Source: Actinomycetota bacterium (GTDB lineage: Bacteria > Actinomycetota > Thermoleophilia > BMS3ABIN01). From it: a DNA stretch of 64,000 bases. Numbering within the stretch: position 1 is the first letter of the stretch; every line of letters begins with the position of its first letter. A model generated the notes under the pieces. It saw only the letters and a program-made list of their open reading frames with translations, was not told where the DNA came from and ran no database searches. Both the position numbers and the translations under genes were made by a program. The stretch spans positions 1-64,000 of the forward strand of contig JACRMB010000003.1 in the NCBI GenBank assembly GCA_016235065.1, in the 5' to 3' direction. Positions 1-8,775 of this stretch are shown piece after piece.

Positions 1-2
1 CC

Positions 3-578
3 GGGGAAAACGGCTTCTCGGTGGAGCAGGATGCATATGAAGTCGGCAAAGTGGACCTGTCGAAGCCCGACGCATATTTCGGCGATCCCATCACGCTCAC
101 AGGTAGCGGGCAGCTGCCGAACGCAAATCTGGTGATATTCATGGGGGGCGTTTACTCGGGAGACAACGAGATGTATCTGGCGATACTGGGGGAGACTACT
201 TCAGACAGCAGCGGCAACTGGACATTCACATTCACGGTGCCGACGACCTGTACCAAGGAAAGTGACGACTCAACCGTGGAGATATTTCCGGCATACTGGC
301 CTGTAGCTGGTGTGACCGAAGGCCCGGACATCGGGATCTATGCTTCCTGGGCGGATCCGGATCTGCTGGTGTATGGAGCGCCGCCATCGTCGACTCCGAC
401 AGGCACTGAAAACGCGACATACGGGTCAGGTACTTATTCCAGCGCCACCCTGCCTGCGACCGGATCGTTCACAACGATCCTCGGGATAGGGCTGATCGGC
501 GCAGGCGCCTTGTGTTTCTATGCAACCCGCGTGGTATGTTGCCGCAGCAATCCAGGTGAACACAGGAACGGGCAATAA
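3..578 (+). CDS. LPXTG-anchored surface protein, 5' end outside window
   Basis: The frame is open from the left window edge, so the N-terminus is missing; a GTG at 21 is only an internal candidate start. The visible part is Ser/Thr/Gly-rich with a beta-sandwich-like stretch. It ends with LPATG (residues 144-148 counted from the GTG at 21), a hydrophobic segment and a basic tail (RVVCCRSNPGEHR). That is the canonical sortase cell-wall sorting signal of Gram-positive bacteria. Function beyond surface anchoring is not recognisable. It is followed by a strong intrinsic terminator, so it closes its transcription unit. Confidence 0.8.
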   Translation, partial: GENGFSVEQDAYEVGKVDLSKPDAYFGDPITLTGSGQLPNANLVIFMGGVYSGDNEMYLAILGETTSDSSGNWTFTFTVPTTCTKESDDSTVEIFPAYWPVAGVTEGPDIGIYASWADPDLLVYGAPPSSTPTGTENATYGSGTYSSATLPATGSFTTILGIGLIGAGALCFYATRVVCCRSNPGEHRNGQ

Positions 579-634
579 GGCCAGTTCAACCGTAAGGCCT
601 GTTCAGCTGGCTCACGCCTGAAATAGCACGATCC

Positions 635-663
635 GGGCGGGCTCATGGAGCCCGCCCTTTTTT
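635..663 (+). terminator. Rho-independent terminator after the LPXTG gene
   Basis: A perfect 10-bp GC-rich stem (GGGCGGGCTC / GAGCCCGCCC) with a 3-nt loop is followed by six T residues. It separates the surface-protein gene from the fab operon. The rest of the 579-833 gap holds only an AT-rich TATGAT at 739-744, without a convincing -35. Confidence 0.9.
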
Positions 664-833
664 AATCCGCCCAAAGGAACACGATTTCTCCGCACCCGGG
701 ACTTCGGCAAACAGGACCCCACGCACGCCTCCCCCGTTTATGATAATCTTTTTGCGTCCTGGCTACGGATCCAGGGCGGCCTGTCAGACTAAAAACACCA
801 GCAACCACGAGAAATCCCCGGGAGAGACTAAGC

Positions 834-1274
834 ATGACAGAGCTCAACCGTGAACAGATAAAAAAGATCATTCCTCACCGCGACCCCTTCCTTTTCCTTG
901 ACGAGGTTGTCGAGCTTGTGCCCGGCGAGAAGGTGGTGGCCATCAAGTCGGTAAGGCTGGAAGAGCCGCACTTCAAGGGCCATTTTCCCGGCAGGCCGAT
1001 CATGCCAGGCGTACTCATTGTTGAAGCACTGGCCCAGGCCGGAGCGGTAGCGGCACTTTCCACATCCGGTAACGAGGGCAAGCTGGTGCTGTTCGCGGGC
1101 ATAGACGGGGTCCGTTTCAAGCAGCCGGTGGTCCCCGGCGATACGTTGAGGCTCGAAGTCGAGATGACCCGCATGCGCGGTGCCATCGGCAAGGCTGACG
1201 CACGGGCTCTGGTAGATGGCAAGCTTGCCTGCAAGGCCGAGCTGACTTTCGCTATCGCTGAGAGGGAGGCGTGA
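834..1274 (+). CDS. fabZ: 3-hydroxyacyl-ACP dehydratase FabZ
   Basis: The protein has 146 residues, the normal FabZ length. It dehydrates 3-hydroxyacyl-ACP in the fatty-acid elongation cycle, in the cytoplasm. The hot-dog-fold signature [14 protein letters not shown] is at residues 47-59, giving catalytic His50 and Glu64 in [10 protein letters not shown]. The ATG follows a GGGAGAG Shine-Dalgarno-like sequence. It is the first gene of a co-directional operon running to accA; fabH starts 55 bases downstream. A FabA-type isomerase is unlikely from the sequence. Confidence 0.95.
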   Translation: MTELNREQIKKIIPHRDPFLFLDEVVELVPGEKVVAIKSVRLEEPHFKGHFPGRPIMPGVLIVEALAQAGAVAALSTSGNEGKLVLFAGIDGVRFKQPVVPGDTLRLEVEMTRMRGAIGKADARALVDGKLACKAELTFAIAEREA

Positions 1275-1329
1275 GTTTGCCCACTACCCGGTCCGCGGCC
1301 ACGACATCCTTGCCGGCAAGACGCCTCAG

Positions 1330-2337
1330 GTGAATCCCAGAAAGGTAAAAATCTCCGCTGTCGGCACCCATGTGCCGGAGCGCATAGTGACCAATGACGA
1401 GCTGTCGCTCACCCTCGACACCTCCGATGAGTGGATTTCAACCCGCAGCGGCATCCGGGAGCGCCGAATCGCCGCCGACAACGAGGCCGCGAGCGACCTG
1501 GGGGCTATTGCCGCATCACGCGCTCTCGAAGCCGCCTCTGTCAGGCCTGAAGAACTCGACCTGATCATAGTCGCCAGCCTGTCACCAGATATGCTTTTCC
1601 CTCCGACCGCCTCGTTCATCTCGGGCAAGATCGGTGCTGACGGCACTCCGGCCTTCGACCTTTCCGCCGCCTGCACAGGTTTCATCTACGCGTTGGCCAC
1701 CGGTAGCTCGTTCATCGCTTCCGGACAGGCCGATAAAGTGCTGGTCGTAGGTGCCGAGGTCGTCTCCAAGATGATAGACTGGACCGACCGCGGCACCGCT
1801 GTCCTTTTTGGAGATGGGGCTGGCGCGGTATTGCTCGAGGCCGCCGCTGGCGACGACGAAGGCATCCTCGGGTTCGATCTGGGGAACGACCCCACTGGTG
1901 CGGATCTGTTGAATCTACCGGCCGGGGGATCCCGTGAGCCGGCATCTGAAGAGACTGTCGCTGCGCGAAGGCATTCGATCCGGATGAACGGTGGCGAAGT
2001 CTTCAAGTTCGCCACCAGGATAATCGCGTCTTCTTGTCGCGAAGTCCTTTCCCGGCAAGGTTGCCAGGTCGAAGATGTGGATCTGTTCATACCGCATCAG
2101 GCCAATATCCGCATCATCGATTCAGCCGCCAAGAAGCTTGGGATCGCACCCGACCGTGTGTTCTCAAATCTGGAACGATATGGCAATACATCCTGTGCCT
2201 CGATTCCCCTCTGTCTGGACGAGGCGGCGGCCGCCGGCAGGATCAGCGGCGGCGAGCTGGTTCTGATGGTTGGATTCGGAGCCGGTCTGTCCTGGGGCTC
2301 GTGCCTGGTTCGCATGGGCGAGCTCAAAAGGATCTAG
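1330..2337 (+). CDS. fabH: beta-ketoacyl-ACP synthase III
   Basis: The 335-residue thiolase-fold enzyme initiates fatty-acid synthesis by condensing acyl-CoA with malonyl-ACP. The Cys-His-Asn triad is complete: C115 in SAACTGF, H256 in IPHQANI and N286 in YGNTS. The GTG at 1330 is the chosen start because the family motif around VGTHVPER follows directly; no strong ribosome-binding site precedes it. A 20-codon frame (GTG at 1271, stop at 1331-1333) overlaps both the fabZ stop and this start. It may couple translation or be chance. Confidence 0.95.
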   Translation: MNPRKVKISAVGTHVPERIVTNDELSLTLDTSDEWISTRSGIRERRIAADNEAASDLGAIAASRALEAASVRPEELDLIIVASLSPDMLFPPTASFISGKIGADGTPAFDLSAACTGFIYALATGSSFIASGQADKVLVVGAEVVSKMIDWTDRGTAVLFGDGAGAVLLEAAAGDDEGILGFDLGNDPTGADLLNLPAGGSREPASEETVAARRHSIRMNGGEVFKFATRIIASSCREVLSRQGCQVEDVDLFIPHQANIRIIDSAAKKLGIAPDRVFSNLERYGNTSCASIPLCLDEAAAAGRISGGELVLMVGFGAGLSWGSCLVRMGELKRI

Positions 2338-2345
2338 GAGATAAC

Positions 2346-3308
2346 ATGACCAATCGTGTCTGTGAGCTGCTTGAGATAGATCACCCGATAATCCAGGGCG
2401 GCATGTCCTGGGTAAGCGATGCAAGCCTTGCGGCAGCTGTTTCCAACGGCGGCGGCCTTGGCATCATCGGCGCGGGCGCCATGCCGCCCGAGATCCTTCG
2501 TGAAGAGATAGCAAGGACCCGTGAACTCACGGACCGTCCCTTCGGCGTCAACATGATCATGATCAATCCCGAATTCGGCGACCAGCTCGAAGTCGTGATG
2601 AAAGAGAAGCCACCAGTATTGACCCTGGGCGCAGTGCAAAGCACCACAGTAATCCCTGACATCAAGGCAAAGGGGATCAAGGTTTTGCCGGTGATCGCCG
2701 CGGTCGCGATGGCGAGGCGGGCAGAGCAGCATGGGGCCGACGCCGTCATCGCAGAAGGCTGTGAGGCTGGCGGCCACATAGGCGAGACGACCACAATGGT
2801 CCTTACCCCACTCATATCGCGATCGGTGGAAATACCGGTCCTCGCGGCCGGTGGCATCGTCGACGGCGCCACCATGGTGGCCGCATTCGCGCTCGGAGCA
2901 GAGGGCGTTCAGATGGGCACCCGTTTCGTCTGCGCGACCGAGTGCACTGTCCACGAGGCGGTCAAGGAGAAGTTTATCAAGGCCGGCGACAGGGCCACCG
3001 TCGTGACCGCTAGGGCTATCGGTTATCCGGTCAGGTCCATCAAGAACAAGCTCGCGAGCAACTACGTCGACCTCGAGCGCGACTTTCTTCTAGGCAAGCG
3101 TTCGGTCGAGGAGATTGAACGGTATGGCCTCGGCAAACTCCGGGAGGCCATGCGCGAAGGCAACGTCAAGGACGGGTCGATGATGGCCGGTCAGGACGTG
3201 GCCCTCGTAGACAGGATCCAGCCAGCTGCCGAGATAATCAGCGAGATCGTCGCCGAAGCGGAATCAGAGGCAGAAAAGCTTATGTCACGGCTGACACTCA
3301 GGCGCTAG
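2346..3308 (+). CDS. fabK: enoyl-ACP reductase II FabK (FMN-dependent)
   Basis: This 320-residue TIM-barrel flavoprotein is of the FabK/nitronate monooxygenase family. In a fab operon it should reduce enoyl-ACP in the last elongation step. It shows the N-terminal PIIQGGM motif and GCEAGGHIG with His144, the position of the catalytic His in studied FabK proteins, plus the FMN-phosphate glycines in AAGGI. The ATG at 2346 has an AGGAG 5 bases upstream. The same frame stays open much further upstream, but that part overlaps fabH and shows no family similarity. No FabI- or FabL-type reductase is present, so FabK is the likely enoyl reductase here. Confidence 0.93.
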   Translation: MTNRVCELLEIDHPIIQGGMSWVSDASLAAAVSNGGGLGIIGAGAMPPEILREEIARTRELTDRPFGVNMIMINPEFGDQLEVVMKEKPPVLTLGAVQSTTVIPDIKAKGIKVLPVIAAVAMARRAEQHGADAVIAEGCEAGGHIGETTTMVLTPLISRSVEIPVLAAGGIVDGATMVAAFALGAEGVQMGTRFVCATECTVHEAVKEKFIKAGDRATVVTARAIGYPVRSIKNKLASNYVDLERDFLLGKRSVEEIERYGLGKLREAMREGNVKDGSMMAGQDVALVDRIQPAAEIISEIVAEAESEAEKLMSRLTLRR

Positions 3309-3316
3309 GAACAACC

Positions 3317-4243
3317 TTGGGCAAGCTCGTCTTCGTCTTTCCCGGTCAGGGATCACAATCTGTTGGAATGGGCAGAGAGTTCGTCGATGCCTGTGAACCC
3401 GCCGCCGCCGTCTACGCCGCCGCCGCTGAGGAGCTTGGCATGGATGTGGCGAAGCTCAGCTTCGACGGTCCTGTGGAGAGTCTCGGACGTACCGAGAACG
3501 CCCAGCTGGCGCTTTTCGTCAACAGCATGGCCGTACAGGCGGTGATTTCCGAAACGACTCAATTGAAAGCGGATATAGTCACGGGACACAGCCTCGGCGA
3601 ATACAGCGCCCTGGCGGCAGCGGGAGCCTTCAGCTTCACTGACGGACTCCTGCTGGTAGCCAGCCGCGGAAAAGCCATGAGCGAGGCCACGGTGGAGCGG
3701 CCGGGAACCATGGCGGCCATCCTCGGCCTGGAAGACAAAAAGGTCGAATCGATCTGCTCGGAAGCCGGCGAGGTCTGGCCTGTGAATTACAACAGCCCCG
3801 GCCAGCTGGTGATAAGTGGTGAAAAAGCTTCTGTCGAGCGGGCAATGCTCCAGGCAGAGAAGGCCGGGGCAAAGAAAACAGTCCAGCTAGCCGTGAGTGG
3901 TTCGTTCCATAGCCCCATGATGCGGCCGGCGGCAGGTGTGATGAAGGAAAAGCTGGCCATGGTGGAATTCCATGAACCGTCACCGGCTTTCATCTCCAGC
4001 ATCAGCTGTGAATACGAAAGCGCAGGAGGATTAGGCGAGCTGCTGGTACGCCAGATCGTATCACCAGTGCGGTGGCGCCAGACTGTCGAGCGGCTTATAG
4101 AAGACGGCGCCGACCGATTCCTCGAAGTTGGCAATGGCAAGGTCTTGTGCGGGCTCATCCGGCGCATCAACAGGGACGTAGTAGCGGTGAACGTTTCAGA
4201 TCCCGCAAGCCTTGAGAAGGCGATCGTGGCCCTGCAGTCATAG
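3317..4243 (+). CDS. fabD: malonyl-CoA:ACP transacylase
   Basis: This 308-residue alpha/beta enzyme loads malonyl groups onto acyl carrier protein. It shows the N-terminal FPGQGSQ motif, the nucleophile Ser92 in GHSLGE and a downstream SGSFHSPMM bearing the catalytic His. It starts with TTG 8 bases after the fabK stop, preceded by AGGA, which implies co-transcription. The length is normal for the family and nothing is missing. Confidence 0.94.
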   Translation: MGKLVFVFPGQGSQSVGMGREFVDACEPAAAVYAAAAEELGMDVAKLSFDGPVESLGRTENAQLALFVNSMAVQAVISETTQLKADIVTGHSLGEYSALAAAGAFSFTDGLLLVASRGKAMSEATVERPGTMAAILGLEDKKVESICSEAGEVWPVNYNSPGQLVISGEKASVERAMLQAEKAGAKKTVQLAVSGSFHSPMMRPAAGVMKEKLAMVEFHEPSPAFISSISCEYESAGGLGELLVRQIVSPVRWRQTVERLIEDGADRFLEVGNGKVLCGLIRRINRDVVAVNVSDPASLEKAIVALQS

Positions 4244-4316
4244 GGGAGAGCTTTAAGGTACAGGCAGAGAACTATAGTATGGGCATGGAAAAAAGTGGCA
4301 ATGGAAAGAATAAATC

Positions 4317-5084
4317 ATGAACTCAGCAACCAGTAATAATCTTAACCTCGAAGGCCAGGTTGCCCTGGTCACTGGCGCCGCCCGCGGCATTGGCAAGGCA
4401 GCCGCTATAGCCCTGGCGGATGCCGGCGCGGACATCGCCATAAATTATCAGCATAGCGCTGAGGCGGCTGAGGCGCTAGCCGCTGAATTGTCAGCTCTCG
4501 GAGTCAAAAGCGTCCCGGTCCAGGGAGATGTGGCCGATTCGGGCCAGGTGGCCGGGATGATCAAGAAGGCTGAAGCGGCTCTCGGCGGTATCAGTATCCT
4601 GGTCAACAACGCGGGGATAACCCGTGACGGCCTGGTCATGAGGATGAGCGACGAGGATTTCGATGCGGTTATCGCCACCAGTCTGCGAGGCGCCTTTCTT
4701 TGCAGCAAGGCCGTCGCTCGTGGCATGATGAAAGCCCGCAGTGGTTCTATAATCAATGTTTCCAGCGTTATCGGCCGGCGCGGCAATGCCGGGCAGGCCA
4801 ACTACGCCGCAGCTAAAGCGGGGCTTATAGGCCTGACCAAGTCCCTGGCGCGGGAACTGGGGCCACGGGGCGTCAGGGTCAACGCCGTAGCCCCCGGCTA
4901 TGTGGTGACCGACATGACTTCGGAGCTTCCTGAAAATATGAAAGAACAGATCATGGGAAACACACCTCTCGGCAGGCTGGCGAGCCCGGAAGAGATTGCC
5001 AGCGTAATCGCATTCCTGGCTTCGCCGGCGGCTGGCTACATTACCGGGGCGGTCATCCCTGTGGATGGAGGGCTGGGAATATGA
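4317..5084 (+). CDS. fabG: 3-oxoacyl-ACP reductase
   Basis: This 255-residue short-chain dehydrogenase reduces 3-oxoacyl-ACP with NADPH. The Rossmann motif TGAARGIG is at 19-26, NNAG at 97-100, and the catalytic set includes S149/S150, Y163 and K167 (YAAAK). A 73-base gap follows fabD, the longest in the operon, containing a TATAGT box at 4273-4278 that could be a weak internal promoter. The stop overlaps the fabF start by 4 nt (ATGA). The usual acpP gene is not between fabG and fabF. Confidence 0.94.
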   Translation: MNSATSNNLNLEGQVALVTGAARGIGKAAAIALADAGADIAINYQHSAEAAEALAAELSALGVKSVPVQGDVADSGQVAGMIKKAEAALGGISILVNNAGITRDGLVMRMSDEDFDAVIATSLRGAFLCSKAVARGMMKARSGSIINVSSVIGRRGNAGQANYAAAKAGLIGLTKSLARELGPRGVRVNAVAPGYVVTDMTSELPENMKEQIMGNTPLGRLASPEEIASVIAFLASPAAGYITGAVIPVDGGLGI

Positions 5085-6328
5085 AAAGCAATGTGCAGCC
5101 GCGACGGGTAGCCGTGACTGGGATGGGAGTGGTCTCCTCTTTGGGAATCGGACTGGAGGATTACTGGCAGGCTCTGATCGCGGGCAAGTCAGGCGTCGGC
5201 CCCATAACCCTTTTTGACTCAAGCGATTATCGTGTGCGGATCGCCGCCGAGGTGCGTGGTTTCGATCCCACCGATTATGTGGACAAAAAGAGCGCCCGGC
5301 GCATGGACCGTTTTTCACAGTTCTCAGTAGCGGCCGCCAGGCTTGCGGCCGATGACAGCACTCTCGATATCGCCGCCGATCCGGAAAATATCGGCGTCCT
5401 TGTTGCAAGTGGCATCGGCGGCCTCAGGACTTTCGAGGACGAGACAGAAGTCCTGATCACAAAAGGCCCCGGCCGCATCAGCCCGTTTTTCATTCCCATG
5501 CAGATCCCCAATATGGCCGCAGCCCAGGTCTCGATCACCTTGGGCACGAGGGGACCCCTAAGCACCGTCTGCACAGCCTGCTCAGCGGCCAGCAACGCCA
5601 TCGGCGATGCTTTCGAGATCATCAGGCGCGGCGCAGCCGACGTCATGCTCGCGGGAGGCAGCGAAGCGGCGATAACCCGCGTGGGAATATCATCCTTTGC
5701 CTCAATGAGGGCTCTTTCTGAGAGGAATGATGAACCGGAACGAGCCAGCCGTCCGTTCGATAAAGACCGTGACGGATTCGTGATGGGAGAAGGTTCCGCG
5801 ATCCTGGTGCTCGAAGAGCTCGAGCGCGCCAGGTCCCGCGGTGCAAGGATATATGCCGAGATAATCGGATACGGCATGAGCTCCGACGCTTATCACATCA
5901 GCGCCCCCGAGCCGTCGGGCAAACATCAGGCGAGGGCCATGTCCGCCGCTCTCGCGGAGGCTGAGATCGAGCCGGCTGAGATCGATTACATCAATGCCCA
6001 TGGGACCTCGACGCCATTAGGAGATGAGATCGAAACCAGGGTGATCAAGACTGCCCTGGGCGACCACGCGGGCAAAGTGGCTATAAGTTCTACTAAGTCG
6101 ATGATCGGCCACTGCCTGGGAGCTTCTGGAGCGCTCGAGGCAGCAGCAAGCATCCTGGCGATCGACCGCGGAGTCATCCCGCCGACGATAAATCTTGAAA
6201 ATCCCGATCCCGAGTGCGATCTGGACTACGTGCCGAACCAGGCCCGGGAACAGAAGGTGCGCGTGGCGGCCTCCAACTCTTTCGGCTTCGGTGGCCACAA
6301 TGTCACGCTTGTCTTCCGGGCGCTCTAA
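5081..6328 (+). CDS. fabF: beta-ketoacyl-ACP synthase II
   Basis: This 415-residue condensing enzyme elongates acyl-ACP with malonyl-ACP. The Cys-His-His triad is C167 (CTACSAA), H307 (NAHGTSTPLGD) and H344 (MIGHCLGASGA). It is translationally coupled to fabG through an ATGA overlap and followed closely by accD, fitting one polycistronic fatty-acid operon. Length and motifs match FabF rather than FabB. Confidence 0.95.
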   Translation: MKSNVQPRRVAVTGMGVVSSLGIGLEDYWQALIAGKSGVGPITLFDSSDYRVRIAAEVRGFDPTDYVDKKSARRMDRFSQFSVAAARLAADDSTLDIAADPENIGVLVASGIGGLRTFEDETEVLITKGPGRISPFFIPMQIPNMAAAQVSITLGTRGPLSTVCTACSAASNAIGDAFEIIRRGAADVMLAGGSEAAITRVGISSFASMRALSERNDEPERASRPFDKDRDGFVMGEGSAILVLEELERARSRGARIYAEIIGYGMSSDAYHISAPEPSGKHQARAMSAALAEAEIEPAEIDYINAHGTSTPLGDEIETRVIKTALGDHAGKVAISSTKSMIGHCLGASGALEAAASILAIDRGVIPPTINLENPDPECDLDYVPNQAREQKVRVAASNSFGFGGHNVTLVFRAL

Positions 6329-6340
6329 GCGGAGGCGACC

Positions 6341-7297
6341 TTGGCTCAGAAAGTCTCGGTAGACATCAGCCGCCGTGGCGGAAACAACCAGAACGGCACA
6401 GAGAGCTGCCCGGGGTGCAAGGAGCTCCTCAGCCCGGGGGATCTATCCCGCAACTCCATGATCTGCCCCCATTGCGGCCATCACTTCCGCATGACCGCCC
6501 GCCAGCGAATCGAGCTGCTCTCGGACAGCGGCAGCTGGAGTGAGATCGCCGGCAATCTGAGGTCGGCCGATCCCCTGGAATTCTTCGATCTGCGTCCTTA
6601 CCCGGACCGCATCGAAGAAGCAGAATATGATACCGGACTATCTGAGGCCATGCTCGCAGGGCGCGCCAGGATGAACAAGATGGATGTGGTACTGGTAGTC
6701 ATGGATTTCGGTTTCATGGGGGGCAGCATGGGCAGCGTTGTTGGCGAGCGCTTCTGGCGCGCAGCCGAAGAAGCCATCGAGACCCGATACCCGCTCGTGG
6801 TCGTCTGTGCTTCGGGAGGCGCCAGGATGCAGGAAGGCATCCTCTCGCTACTGCAGATGGCCAAGACAACCTGTGCCGTCGAGATGCTGGCGGATACGCC
6901 CGTGCCCTTCGTCTCAGTCCTCACCCATCCGACTACAGGCGGTGTCGTGGCCAGCTTCGCAACTCTCGCCGACGTCATAATCGCCGAGCCCGGAGCACTT
7001 TTATGCTTCTCGGGGCCGCGGGTGATCGAGCAGACCATCAAGGAGAAGCTTCCCGAAGATTTTGGTATCGCCGAATCCAACCTGAGGCACGGACAGATAG
7101 ACATGATCGTTCCACGCAGCGAACTCAAGGACCGCCTTGTGCAGATCCTCGGATTGCTGGAAGGGGGTGTAGCCTGTGCCCTCCAACCCCTTTGGGAAGA
7201 AGAGGAGAGCCCTTCACGACGAAGAGGGGCGCTTACACAAGCGTTTGACCGAATTAAAGCGTTTGCCAACCCTTCCCGGCGTACACCTGAAAGATGA
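6341..7297 (+). CDS. accD: acetyl-CoA carboxylase carboxyltransferase subunit beta
   Basis: The 318-residue crotonase-fold subunit transfers carboxyl from carboxybiotin to acetyl-CoA, together with AccA. The N-terminal zinc ribbon is visible as C23-x2-C26 and C42-x2-C45. The TTG start is 5 bases after GGAGG. The conserved domain ends near residue 280. The last 40 or so residues overlap the beginning of accA in another frame and are low-complexity and charged, so the real end may be an unusual extension. The partners accB and accC are not in the window. Confidence 0.93.
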   Translation: MAQKVSVDISRRGGNNQNGTESCPGCKELLSPGDLSRNSMICPHCGHHFRMTARQRIELLSDSGSWSEIAGNLRSADPLEFFDLRPYPDRIEEAEYDTGLSEAMLAGRARMNKMDVVLVVMDFGFMGGSMGSVVGERFWRAAEEAIETRYPLVVVCASGGARMQEGILSLLQMAKTTCAVEMLADTPVPFVSVLTHPTTGGVVASFATLADVIIAEPGALLCFSGPRVIEQTIKEKLPEDFGIAESNLRHGQIDMIVPRSELKDRLVQILGLLEGGVACALQPLWEEEESPSRRRGALTQAFDRIKAFANPSRRTPER

Positions 7298-8165
7298 GAT
7301 AACCAAGATCAGCCAACGGCTTGTTGAGCTAGGCCGCGGTCGCCATCTGGACAAGGCTGTCTGGGACAAGGTCGAACTGGCGCGTCACCCCAAGCGTCCC
7401 TATACGCTCGATTACATCGAGCACATCTTTGCCGGCTTCATCGAGCTTCGCGGTGACCGCTGTTTTGGCGATGATCCGGCGATCGTTGGTGGCCTGGCCG
7501 CATACCAGGGACGCACCCTGATGGTCATCGGCCATCAGAAAGGAAGGGATCTTGCATCGCGGACCGAGCGCAACTTCGGCATGGCTAAGCCCGAGGGATA
7601 CAGGAAGGCACAGCGGCTGATGGAGCTGGCTGACAAGTTCGGGATCCCGGTACTCACTCTTGTAGACACCCCTGGAGCCTTTCCCGGTATCGCCGCAGAA
7701 GAGCGCGGCCAGGGAGGGGCTATCGCCAAAACCCTCGCCTGCCTGGCGAGGATCGATGTTCCCACTGTATCTGTGATCATCGGCGAAGGGGGAAGCGGCG
7801 GGGCGCTGGCGCTGGCGCTGACAGACCGGGTATTGATGCTGGAAAACTCAGTCTATTCGGTCATAACACCGGAAGCATGTGCCGCGATCCTCTGGAAGGA
7901 TTCCAGCGAAGCGCATCTGGCCGCCCAGACTCTGGGGATGACTTCATCAGACCTCGCCCGCCTTGAAGTCGTGGACGAAGTCCTGCCGGAGCCCAGGGGA
8001 GGAGCCCATCGAGATCACGGCGCCGCGGCTCGTATTCTGAAGGACGCCCTGGAAGAGCAGCTTCGCGAACTTGAGACCATGAGCCCCCGCATGAGGAAGA
8101 AAGAGCGCTTCGAAAAATTCCGGAGAATGGGTGTCTGGAAAGAAAACGGGCTGACCCTGTTCTGA
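7176..8165 (+). CDS. accA: acetyl-CoA carboxylase carboxyltransferase subunit alpha
   Basis: The 329-residue partner of AccD. It shows the N-terminal helical hairpin, then ARHPKRPYTLDYI and the glycine-rich GEGGSGGALAL of the carboxyltransferase core. The GTG at 7176 is chosen because a GGAAGGGGGT ribosome-binding site lies just upstream and the AccA N-terminal region needs these codons. This gives a 122-nt out-of-phase overlap with accD. It is the last gene of the fab operon; no clear terminator follows before the converging gene at 8215. Confidence 0.93.
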   Translation: MPSNPFGKKRRALHDEEGRLHKRLTELKRLPTLPGVHLKDEITKISQRLVELGRGRHLDKAVWDKVELARHPKRPYTLDYIEHIFAGFIELRGDRCFGDDPAIVGGLAAYQGRTLMVIGHQKGRDLASRTERNFGMAKPEGYRKAQRLMELADKFGIPVLTLVDTPGAFPGIAAEERGQGGAIAKTLACLARIDVPTVSVIIGEGGSGGALALALTDRVLMLENSVYSVITPEACAAILWKDSSEAHLAAQTLGMTSSDLARLEVVDEVLPEPRGGAHRDHGAAARILKDALEEQLRELETMSPRMRKKERFEKFRRMGVWKENGLTLF

Positions 8166-8214
8166 TCAGCCTTCCGTGGTGTACTTATGGAACGGGTTGG
8201 AAAAAATCCGCTGG

Positions 8215-8697
8215 TTAGGCGGCATCCTCGTCTGATTCATCTTCCCGGAAATCGTTATAGGCGAAATAGCCGGCGATCTCACCTGAAACCAGCACATCTC
8301 CCAGCTCGTTGAGAGCCATGACGATCTCTGTAAGCGCCCGTTCATTCTCGACGCTGCCATGAACGGCGCCATCAAGCACAGTTTCCTGCAGGGCCTGGCG
8401 AAACGCGATCGCCGTCGTCACGATATCCGGCAGACAGAAACCGACTGCAGTTCGGCGGAAAGAAGCATCGCTGGCTATATCTCTAACACCATGAAGGACA
8501 TCCGCCTTGAGATAGTCTTCCGCTTCGAGATAATCGACCGCACAGTTGAGCAGTTTATTGGCTACGCCGCTGCCCATCGGCGTCTTCAGCATCTGCTCGA
8601 AGTCATCGGCGATATGGCCGTGCAGATTATCGAGCCAGCGCCGCATGACCTCTTCGTGGTTTTCTCTCAGGTGGTTCGCCAGAGTATTCGAAATCAT
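8215..8697 (-). CDS. RsbRD N-terminal-like helical protein
   Basis: A 160-residue, mostly helical cytoplasmic protein. Its N-terminus (LRENHEEVMRRWLDNL) resembles the RsbRD_N domain that precedes STAS domains in stressosome proteins, but no STAS or kinase domain follows. The C-terminus is acidic. It stands alone, converging with accA. A TATAAC box lies in the short upstream gap. Family assignment is by motif impression; the function is unknown. Confidence 0.6.
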   Translation of the reverse strand: MISNTLANHLRENHEEVMRRWLDNLHGHIADDFEQMLKTPMGSGVANKLLNCAVDYLEAEDYLKADVLHGVRDIASDASFRRTAVGFCLPDIVTTAIAFRQALQETVLDGAVHGSVENERALTEIVMALNELGDVLVSGEIAGYFAYNDFREDESDEDAA

Positions 8698-8775
8698 AAA
8701 AGCCCCCGTAGATGTTTTGAAGCCTGTTTGTTATATCGGAGGCAAAAAAAGTTATCTTGAAGCGAGTAAGCCGGC

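Noticed and set aside
2034-2345. A long N-terminal extension of FabK
   Set aside because: It overlaps fabH in another frame and has no FabK similarity; the ATG at 2346 has a proper AGGAG.
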